Shown here piece after piece: positions 55,279 through 64,000 of a stretch of DNA of 64,000 bases. The position numbers and the translations under genes are program-made. The first letter of the stretch is position 1, and each line of letters starts with the position of its first letter. Source of the stretch: Siphlonurus alternatus (taxonomy: Eukaryota; Arthropoda; Insecta; Ephemeroptera; Siphlonuridae); NCBI GenBank assembly GCA_949825025.1, contig OX463781.1, positions 38,465,950 to 38,529,949 on the forward strand. The letters run 5' to 3'. The notes under the pieces are model-generated. The model saw only the letters and a program-made list of their open reading frames with translations, was not told the origin of the DNA and did not search any database.

Positions 55279-55502
55279 GTGTAAGGTTGGTCGCACACAG
55301 CATCGAATTTATGAGATAGTACGCACTGGATATAATATAGGACATATATAATATGCTCTCTGGTATGCATGAAATCGTACGTTTTGCATATCGAATCGGC
55401 TCAAAGCTGTGTGCAATGCGTAGCTACACCTGATCGCATAGGTTCTTAATGTTTAAATCATATGCTGTGAAATTATGCGATCCTGTGCGAGACTGCCTTA
55501 AT
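55279..55502. mobile_element. MITE (GTGTGC..family), diverged copy 3
   Basis: AAGGTTGGTCGCACACAGCAT at the left and TGCGATCCTGTGCGAGACTG at the right, the reverse order of the 33.6-kb copy; internal AAAGCTGTGTGCAATGCGTAG. Confidence 0.55.
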
Positions 55503-55509
55503 CTCAAAT

Positions 55510-55990
55510 GGATTTATTGTTATGAAAATCTTATGAAAATGGATTTATGTATTTTTTTTTTTTATTTCACTTAATATTTACATGAAATTGTACCAGCCAG
55601 GGTTTAAAATAACCCTGTCGGCTGCTACGTTTTACATAAAGGTCTTCAAAATCTTGTTACTAAAGGTACATATTGGAAACAAAAACAAATATTTTCATGC
55701 TATTAATACATAATTATATATATATACATAGTTTAGTTCTACTAACATATAAATTATACAAAACAATAGTATTATTTTATAATATTTAAGTAACGTAATG
55801 AAGATTTAAAGATAAAGAAAGAAAGATAAAATCAGTTTCATTGAAAGCAAAATTATAAGTTTTAATTTATTTTATTTTTCAAAAGAAATTTTAAAAATAA
55901 ATACATTCAATACAATTAGTGTACATCAATTGTATTAAATAAATAGAAAAATTGAATATAAATTTATACAATTTAATACATACATATAGA
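55510..55990. other. AT-rich DNA downstream of the LINE remnant
   Basis: Probably includes the LINE 3' UTR on the minus strand; no signals located. Confidence 0.3.
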
Positions 55991-55998
55991 CACGTTTA

Positions 55999-56466
55999 TT
56001 ATAATACAGAAATAAGCCATTCTTTTGTCTGTTTTTTTATTGTACGATTACATTCCAAATCTTTTAGTGCAGATGGCATTTCATTCCATATGCGTGGTAT
56101 TAAAAATTGCCATGTTCGATCCTTAAATTTATTTATACTTTTTGGTGTAATAAGAGGATCTGAAACATATAAACGAGTATTATGTGAGTGAATCCGTGGT
56201 AATTTAAACGATTCCTCAAAATATTTTTCAAATATTAACGAATGTTTAGGTTGAGAATTTACAAGAAGTATTTTCCAATATTTATAAACATTATCAGTTT
56301 CTTTAAATTTTTCACCAAATTTCATTCGTTTCAGTATCCTTTTTTGCATTTTTATTAATTGGGTCATTGCCCTTGATTCAATAAAGCCCCAGGCTGTTAT
56401 AGCATATATAATGAAAGAGTGAGCAAGAGCAAAATATAGTGCCCACTCCATGTAATTACCTCCCAA
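55999..56466 (-). pseudogene. Non-LTR retrotransposon reverse transcriptase, C-terminal remnant
   Basis: An open frame of 155 codons. The start (YFALAHSFIIYAITAWG) matches the RT thumb-region block (YYALVxSxLxYGxxxWG) found in Jockey/CR1/I-type LINEs. Next come IKMQKRILKRM, an LKLPRIHSHNTR-like block (FKLPRIHSHNTR), PLITPKS and RTWQFLIPRIWNEMPSALK, in the usual order. The catalytic RT domain with the YxDD motif and the endonuclease are absent, so the copy is 5'-truncated and inactive, yet this part has kept an open frame. The stop is at 55999-56001. Confidence 0.8.
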
Positions 56467-56539
56467 ATTATATTAAAAGTGAAGAAAATTTAAGTACATG
56501 ATTTAAGAAAATAATGAAAACGTTTTTACTTGATAATAA

Positions 56540-57545
56540 TGTGTATCATGAAATGGACAATATACATGAAAAAAATTTATTACAGAAATGAATAGAGGGT
56601 ACCAAATTATCAAAACTTGATGTTTTGAATATATTTATGCTACGAATTTTCTTTGTCATGATTGGTTCTTGCATCTGTACAATAAGCATTCAAATTTTAA
56701 TTATTTACATAAATAGTATGAAATTCACGATATATGGTATCTTATTTGATCTGTAGTGGCAGGATTTACAAACTATTTTGTGATCTGTGATATGTATTTT
56801 ATACTTTGTTGTGCATAGTGATACAAGTTGTTATTTATGTATAAATATGGACGATCGACGTTATGTCTTGAGTTTAATATTATTGACTTGCTTATATTGT
56901 ATAATCAATCGAAAAGCAATAAAGATTATGAATGATGAATTATGCTAATCTGAATTTTTTCAGATTTTTTTGAGAACCGGAACTATTTTTAAATAATTAT
57001 TGAAAGTCATGTAATTTCAGTTGGCACCCCTGAATCCATAATAAAAAGGATAGAGACTGGACGCCTATTGACGCCTCCAGGGGGCGTGGCCGCACTTTCA
57101 ATAATGGACAACATACATGGAAATTTTTTATTCCAGAAATGAATAGAGGGTACCAAATTATACTACTTTGAATTTTTTCAGATTTTTTTGAAACCCAGAA
57201 CTATTTTTAAATAATTATTGAAAGTGCGGCCACGCCCCCTGGAGGCGTCAATAGGCATCCAGTGTCTATCCTTTTTATTAAGGCATCAGGGGTGCCAACT
57301 GAAATCACAGGACTTTCAATAATTGTTTAAAAATAATTCCGGGTCTCAAAAAAATCTGAAAAAATTCTGAGTAGCATAATTTGGTACCCTCTATTCATTT
57401 CTGCAATAAATTTTTTTCATGTATGTTGTTCATTATTTAAAAATAGTTCCGGGTCTCAAAAAAATCTGAAAAAATTCAGAGTAGCATAATTTGGTACCCT
57501 CTATTCATTTCTGCAATAAATTATTTCATGTATGTTTTTCATTAA
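56540..57545. repeat. Foldback cluster of the GAATAGAGGGTACCAAATTA family
   Basis: At least five units in both orientations (56545-56620, 56945-57130, 57100-57245, 57260-57430, 57440-57545). GACGCCTCCAGGGGGCGTGG at 57069 pairs with CCACGCCCCCTGGAGGCGTC at 57231, giving arms of over 200 bp. Units carry TCTGAAAAAATTCTGAGTAGC and CCTCTATTCATTTCTGCAATA. Confidence 0.75.
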
Positions 57546-57549
57546 TGAC

Positions 57550-58860
57550 TTTTACAAGAGTATACTATGATATATTTATGTTATGCTGACTTGTATTTTA
57601 TGTGAGATTAATAAATATTTGAATTTCAAGTAATTTGTTACATGCTTTGTTATCCGATAACAATGCATACTTATAAACAGATATACGTTTTGAATACGAG
57701 TTCATTTTCTATTTATTTAATAAGTGCTCAATATTAATTATCAGTTTCATTATTATACAATATACTTTTTCAATTAAAACTTTCTAGTATTTAAATAAAA
57801 AAAAATATAAAAGGTGAATGAAAAATTAATTTAATTAACATAATGTTCCCTATGCTAATTTTTCTTCCGCTGTCATTTTTATGGACTATGTACATAAAAT
57901 TGTACTTGAAGGATTTTTTTTAATACACACTATTATTACAATTTATTCAGGTTAAGTCAATATATACTTTACAGTAAATGAAAGGACATAAAGTGAACAA
58001 TGTAATTAAATCCACTACTCCGTTATTCAAACGGTATATATTATAGTTCAGGGAATTTAAAGTTCATTTAGTATTACACAATATATTTCTCTCTATATGT
58101 GTATGTCAGTTTCCAAATCAATGCCTCGTAAAATTTTCCTTTGTGGGTTGAATAGTAACGTTGAATTACGCCCTCAGCAAGTTACGCTTATTCTAACAGT
58201 ATTATAATGGATATACCAGTAATTAAATATTATTACATATTATGACATTTTAGTATTGTGTGAGTCCTGTCATTCTAAAAATAGTTATCATTATATTAAA
58301 TTAATTTTAAATTAGCTCATTAACCAATCAACTCTTCAACAAGTCTAAATCTAATCTTATAACGTCTTTTTACCTAAAAAATAAATATTTTTTTCTCTTC
58401 GCTCAAAGTGAGGATGAAACGGGACAATATTTTTAACATTTTTTGCTCAATAAGAAGAAAGAAGACGTAATCTACTCTTTTTTACTATAAAATGGTGCAA
58501 AATAGGAGGTCATTAGACTAGGAGAGAGCTTAATAACGAATAAAAGATGGAATTTATTTCAACTCGGGTATTTACAAATAATTTCTTAACCAAAGATTTA
58601 TTTTTGAATTAGCTTATAACTCAAAACGCAAGCTAAGATTTAATATCTAAAGAAAATATAATATTTAATGTATGAAAATTCAATTTATTAAAAATATTTA
58701 ATCAATACAAAAATAAATTTTATAATAAATATTTAAAATATTTTTCTCATAAATATTTATTAGTCATGATATTGTTGAAAGGTTTAATAATAATATGAAT
58801 TGAAAATATGGCATGGCACACTATATACATCAAATTCAATTTATATTCTTAAGACGCTTC
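57550..58860. other. AT-rich intergenic DNA
   Basis: No gene. 58375-58500 matches 43330-43510 in inverse orientation (CTCAAAGTGAGGATGAAAC, AGAAGACGTAATCT). Confidence 0.4.
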
Positions 58861-58861
58861 G

Positions 58862-58967
58862 ATGAAGAGAGAGAGAGAGAAAAGAGAGGAGAAAGAGAAT
58901 GGAAGAATATAGGAAGCGTCGAAGAGAAGTTATCTTATATATTTGTTGTACTCAATAGAGAGAGAGA

Positions 58968-59041
<74 letters not shown>
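58862..59041. repeat. (GA)n microsatellite
   Basis: Broken GA runs at 58866-58900 and a long pure run at about 58969-59041. Confidence 0.95.
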
Positions 59042-59045
<4 letters not shown>

Positions 59046-59049
59046 AGAA

Positions 59050-59820
59050 TAAGCTATGAAAAGGCAATTTCTGAAAAAACACACTCTAGGGCAGATAATG
59101 CTGCTATCCAAACAGCCACAGTATGCCTCAAAGGTTTCCTCTGCTTGATATTGCGCTCTGCCATACATTAGGATGCTGAAATGGAGGTCACAAATTTTTA
59201 TTACCCTCCTTAGCAACCACGTGATCAAAGCTCTAATACGTTTTAGAATTTGATCTAATCAAACATATCGAGGGATATAAAATGCATGAAAATTTACTTT
59301 CAATATCATGTTATATATAAATACACGGGTCTTTCACCATACGTCATAATGAAGTCACTGCATGATTCATCAAATAAGTGAAAATCAATGTACTTTTAAA
59401 ACATCATACTTTATGACATTTTGTTATAATTATTGTTTAATAAAATTAACATAGAACAAAATCGTGATGATATAATATTATTCGGATAATGTTGCTGTAT
59501 CACAAATATTTTGATAATATTAACCTCAATATTACAAAGGATTTGAAATTTATTTATAAATTATATATAAATAAAATTAATTAAAAAATAGATTAATTTT
59601 TACGTATATGATATTATTTTTTTTTTAAAAAATTATGATATAATATACTCAATGATGATATGCAGGTTAATAACACAATATATTGAATGAGTTTGTCTTT
59701 TTTTATTCATCATGACATTTAATGGCAAGCTCATATTTCGTATATGAAAAGGTATATTTATATATAGACAATACAGCAGATGGTAATGTCATTTTGAAAA
59801 TTTACTTGATCGAGATATAG
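59050..59820. other. Intergenic DNA
   Basis: 59080-59230 is GC-richer (CAGCCACAGTATGCCTCAAAG); the rest is AT-rich. No gene. Confidence 0.4.
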
Positions 59821-59823
59821 AGG

Positions 59824-59827
<4 letters not shown>

Positions 59828-59900
<73 letters not shown>
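59828..59900. repeat. (GA)n microsatellite
   Basis: About 36 pure GA units. Confidence 0.95.
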
Positions 59901-59904
<4 letters not shown>

Positions 59905-59929
59905 AAAAAATCCACATACACCACCATAC

Positions 59930-60150
59930 GATAGTATAGATGGTGAATGATGAGAAATGAGTACTATGAGGTCAACACTGGCAGGCAGATCATCTTCGGT
60001 GTTGTGAGGAGGCTGCATTGTCCTCGAGGTTATCTAACCTGGAGACTCGCCAGATGATGCGCCAAATAGGGAGCTGGCCAGACTCCTTGTCCCTCCCCCT
60101 CCTTTTATCAAACAGCTTTCAGCCGGCCTAATGTAGCCTGGGAAATTGTT
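59930..60150. promoter_or_regulatory. GC-richer segment next to GA tract
   Basis: About 200 bp (CACTGGCAGGCAGATCATC, CTGGAGACTCGCCAGATGATG, TTTCAGCCGGCCTAATG) of balanced composition beside a (GA)n tract, as at 22.0 and 53.6 kb. No ORF of note. Confidence 0.3.
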
Positions 60151-60625
60151 GAGAAATGGCCCAAACGTGCAGATGACACCCTTATATTTGAACTAAAATC
60201 AACAATAAGCTAACAATGAGACATTATTGAGGTTCATTCAGATGAAAATTTTAAAGAAATTATCGTAATTTTTGTGTGTAGAATGATTAAAAAAAAACTG
60301 TTTTTAAAACTGAAGTAAATAAAGTTATAAATTTAGATTATAATAATACTGATGAATGTTTTGTGATAATAAATCTGTAATATTTTATAAAGTTAAGACA
60401 TATTTATGATGATTCTATTGATTGCATTCACACTTAAAAAAATGTGTATTTTTGGTAAATTTCTATGACTATAAGGATATATATTATGTTTTAATGTGAG
60501 ATAAATTCTCCAATTACTTTATAAATTTTTGTAAAGTTCACTGTAATTACAATGTTTTAATGGATCATACAAACAAAATTTAAATTTCATTAATTTTAAT
60601 ATTTTTCAAATCACTGCAATACTTG
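60150..60625. other. AT-rich intergenic DNA
   Basis: Nothing recognisable. Confidence 0.45.
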
Positions 60626-60629
60626 TTAC

Positions 60630-60985
60630 TTTTTGTTGCAAAAATGGATAGAGGGCGCAAAGTTATGCCACTCTGATTTTTTTTTTTTTTTTTTTTTTTT
60701 TTAGATTTTATTTTATTGTTTGAGCCCGGGAGGTATTGCTAAAAAGTTCTGCCGATGTCGGGTTTGAACCCCCACGCCCCTTTTATCTTCCATATCCTTT
60801 TATAAAGAGAAAAGTCACTCTGTTTGTACTTTTGATAATTTTTTAAAATACTTCCCGGACTCTAAAAAACTTTGATAAAAAAAATTTGATTTTGATTTTT
60901 AAAATATTTTTATTTATTTATTTTAAATCAGTCACAAAACTATGAACTCTCCATCTATTTGCTGCAATAAAAAATTTTGAGGTCG
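60630..60985. repeat. Diverged copy of the GAATAGAGGG foldback family
   Basis: TGCAAAAATGGATAGAGGGCG at the left and CTCCATCTATTTGCTGCAAT at the right are inverted, with a T run at 60677-60701 and AGCCCGGGAGGTATTGC inside. Confidence 0.55.
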
Positions 60986-60989
60986 ATAT

Positions 60990-62100
60990 ACTCAATTGCC
61001 ATCTTAATAATTTATAAATCCACACACTATGTAATTTTTGTATTTTATTTAAATACCTGTATTTTATTTTTAAAGAAATATTCTTGCAGCTAATTAAATT
61101 AAATTGGATTATATGAAAAATGCATTGAAAAAGTATAAGCTGTATACAAACATAAATTTAGAATACTTTGGCTTTGAAGTAACTAATTTATTTTTAGAAA
61201 TATTTTCTGTCAATGTATTTTAGTAAAATTGATATAAAAGAAACACAAAAATTAGCATACTCGAGTTACAATTATAAATATTATTTTCAAAAGAATAATT
61301 AATTGATTAAAAAATAATAGCAATATAAAAAATATAAATATTTATATAAAATAACAAATTCAATAATAATTGCCTTAATTGATATTTAAAAACATAACAA
61401 AGAATAACTTTATTTGATAAAATTTGAATAACAAATTAAGTTTTGTTTTTGTTTATATGATAAAGAAATATCACGAGTTTGATTGAGGGTAGAAGGACGG
61501 TCCAGCTAATTGAAGATATGACAGGAGAGTGGTTGTTTGCATGTCACATCTCTGGGATTTACCTACCCCTCTCCTCCCTTGACGCCTGCTTGGAATTTCA
61601 ATATCATATCTAGAATAATAACATTTAAATTTAATAAAACATATTTTTAATATAAAATAGATAGAAAAATAACCTTTATGTTATGGTTAAAATTATATTA
61701 AATGAATTATGTCATCTCTGTGGGTTTTACTTCCATAACAAAAGTTATTTTAATTAAGCTAGAGTGCCAGTAAAACCTCATCTAGATATAAATTATTCTT
61801 ATATGAAAGACAGATGACAACCCTTATACATTGTGAGAGAGAATAATAATATTTTGCTGCACTAAAATTATTTAAATGCAACTTTAATAAGATATTATTA
61901 TTTAAATATGGAAGTTTTAAAGAGAGCAAAACAGTATGCATGTATCATAGTGGTGAATTATTAGTTGTATAATATAAATCACAGAAGTATTTTACGTATA
62001 ATATCTCTAGAAATAACTTTGTTTTAAATTATAAAAACATTAAAAAATTGCTAGATATTTGAAACACCTGCATGCTCGTACAGTTTGTATCTATTTCTCT
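60990..62100. other. AT-rich intergenic DNA
   Basis: No gene; a GC-richer patch near 61490-61590. Confidence 0.45.
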
Positions 62101-62109
62101 GGATAGCAT

Positions 62110-62345
62110 GAATGGACAACCTGCATGAAATTTTTTTATTGCAGAAATGAATAGAGGGTACAAAATTAATAGGGACTAGACGCCTATTGACTCCTCCAGG
62201 GGGTGTGGCCACACCTTTCAATAATTATTTAAAAATAGTTCTGCATGGGTCTCAAAAAAAAATCTGAAAAAATTCTGAGTAGCATAATTTGGTATCCTCA
62301 ATTCATTTCTGCAATAAAAAAATTTCATGCAGGTTGTTCATTTTA
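62110..62345. repeat. Foldback pair of the GAATAGAGGGTAC family
   Basis: TTTTTTATTGCAGAAATGAAT at the left pairs with TCATTTCTGCAATAAAAAAA at the right; the middle has GACTCCTCCAGGGGGTGTGG. Confidence 0.7.
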
Positions 62346-62349
62346 CATC

Positions 62350-63330
62350 TGCTTTACTTGCTGTAGAGATGCGGCTCCAATATTTAGAGAGATGCAGATT
62401 TGCAATTTTGAAAGATGTAAGAAAAGCACTAATTGTAAGTCTATTCATATCAAAAGAGTATTGATGCAAAGATTAATTTCTTGTGCTTTTTCCGCCATCG
62501 GTATATATATGCATTATACATAAATTAAATATTAGCGTCCAGAAGGAAAAGAGAAAACCCTACCAGAAATCGAACATTGGATCGATGGTGGAAAAATAAC
62601 AAGAAATATAAATTTGAATTAATATTAAAATACTGTAATCATTCTTAGATATACACCTTAATTTTCTTAATTTAATTCTCAAATTTAAAAATTAGAAGGG
62701 TATTGATTCGAGATCACCACACCTTCATAGACTGTTTGTTAATGCGTGCAAATAAAGCAAGAATGAAGTTTGTGCTGTCCAGAAGTGTAAAAACGACAAA
62801 ATTTCTGAACCCAGTTGTTATTGGAGAGAACTCATTAACAATATTAGCTTAAATGGTCGTACAAAGGGAAGAAAATAAGAGCAAACATCGCAGCTCTCAC
62901 ATGCGGTCAATAAAAGCTCTCTGCTCATGAACAGTGTTATTACTTGAAAATTTTACATCGAGATGTGTTATATTAAATTGTTTAAAGATACAAGATGTTA
63001 GGTCATGGATGCAGGAGTCAACAATGCAGGACGGTGATGACGAAAAGAAGAAAGAATTGACCTTCCAATTGTTGACTAAAATATTTTCATTGTTATAAAA
63101 TTTTCAAATTAAAGAACTATACCTTACTGCAATATTGTTACACTGTCTTTTTTTTATATTTCCCTTTCGATGACTTTTTTTTTTTCTTTAATTTCTAGAA
63201 ACTATTTCAGCTAGCTTGTCAGAATAAATAATATAATCAACTGTCCACTATCCTAAGTTTTGCATAGCAGATATATTTGATACAAAAATAGATCTGTTCA
63301 TAATTAATCGATTCATGAATCAAGAACCAA
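62350..63330. other. AT-rich intergenic DNA
   Basis: A 90-codon plus frame at 62245-62523 overlaps the repeat and lacks features. No gene. Confidence 0.4.
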
Positions 63331-63334
63331 ACAG

Positions 63335-63705
63335 TATGGCACGATTGGTTAAGTGTCGGACTTGTAATTTGGATCGTCTCCAGAGCTTGGGTTCGCTCCC
63401 GACTGCCTGTCAGTTTGTGAGTGATCCTGAGTGCGCTCGCCAGGTGGCTGCAGCTTGCAAGTCGAACACTGTATCGGGAGATGCTTAGGTCACGTGGACT
63501 TCGTACCGTCTGCCTTGACGGTGGTTTTCTGTGGTTTCCCATCGTCTCTCCCAGGCGAATGCGGGGCAGTTCCTAACACAAGACCACAGCCACCTCCATT
63601 CCTATCCTAGTATCCCACTGTTGTTAATTAATACTGTTGTTAAGTTTGAATGCTTACACTAATAGCGGAATATGCTGTCTATATATTATAGTAAGCTAAC
63701 AAAAA
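63335..63705 (+). mobile_element. tRNA-derived SINE, full length
   Basis: The head has an A-box-like TGGCACGATTGGTTAAG at 63337 and a B box GGTTCGCTCCC at 63390-63400, about 50 nt apart, as in Pol III tRNA promoters. The body has CCGTCTGCCTTGACGGTGG, GTGGTTTCCCATCG, TAATACTGTTGTTAAGTTTG and ends AGTAAGCTAACAAAAAA. An AAAT-type tail follows. The head does not fold into a convincing functional tRNA with an anticodon I would call. Confidence 0.85.
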
Positions 63706-63710
63706 ATATT

Positions 63711-63714
63711 AAAA

Positions 63715-63805
<91 letters not shown>

Positions 63806-63806
63806 A
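63711..63806. repeat. (AAAT)n microsatellite, SINE tail
   Basis: About 24 AAAT units directly after the SINE 3' end, probably expanded from its tail. Confidence 0.95.
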
Positions 63807-63809
63807 ATT

Positions 63810-64000
63810 AAAAATAAAATTAAAAATATAAAAATAAATAAAAAACATTCATTATTATATTGCCTGTACATCTGTCTCTTCATGAATCGAATATTATAAT
63901 TGTGTATATACGAACAAGCAAAATTACAGGTTAAAAATGAAACTGTTTTTATTGCGTTTGATGGTTATTAAATTAGTTACCTAAAATTTTGAAATACATG
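63810..64000. other. AT-rich end of window
   Basis: Nothing recognisable. Confidence 0.4.

Noticed and set aside
62755..62880. THAP-like zinc-finger fragment (CAVQKCKND..)
   Set aside because: The similarity is a few residues in a short frame without the remaining THAP residues.
63335..63410. Functional tRNA gene
   Set aside because: A and B boxes are present, but the acceptor and anticodon stems do not fold convincingly and it continues into a SINE body seen again at 46 kb.

Overview
This is a eukaryotic, almost certainly invertebrate animal, nuclear window. It is very AT-rich, with GT-AG introns, GC-rich coding exons set in AT-rich flanks, Pol III SINEs, a LINE remnant and dozens of short inverted-repeat elements. 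The dense MITE load and the transporter type suggest an arthropod, possibly an insect, but I cannot name a species from the sequence.

One protein gene is well supported. It is a plus-strand SLC16/monocarboxylate-transporter-like MFS gene whose eight coding exons run from 32312 to 49488. All eight junctions are GT-AG and the phases join without a break into 557 residues ending in TAG. It keeps the TM1 PDGGWGW signature, the YFxxRR motif, an Asp/Arg pair in the second half and the GPFLGWLRD motif. A candidate noncoding first exon ends at 30451. A second possible first exon ends at 19218 and has a decayed duplicate near 16.7 kb.

Layout: 1-2.1 kb is AT-rich with a TTAA-type MITE. 2.15-14.8 kb is a nest of inverted-repeat elements at least five levels deep. 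It includes a satellite whose monomers each carry a 15-bp perfect palindrome, an 8.9-kb element with a perfect 15-bp TIR and GTGT target duplications, three foldback-like elements with tandem-repeat termini, and spliced-looking noncoding exons. 15-30 kb holds MITEs, including a Tc1/mariner-like family carrying paired ETS motifs, a large (GA)n cluster and 5S-derived SINEs. 30-50 kb is the transporter gene, with introns full of MITEs and SINEs, several touching splice sites. 50-64 kb is intergenic: a dispersed foldback family, GA tracts, a reverse-transcriptase remnant and a tRNA-derived SINE.

Most other open frames are short and are shadows of repeats. Coordinates of repeats were read by eye and their edges may be off by several bases. 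Splice coordinates were counted base by base.
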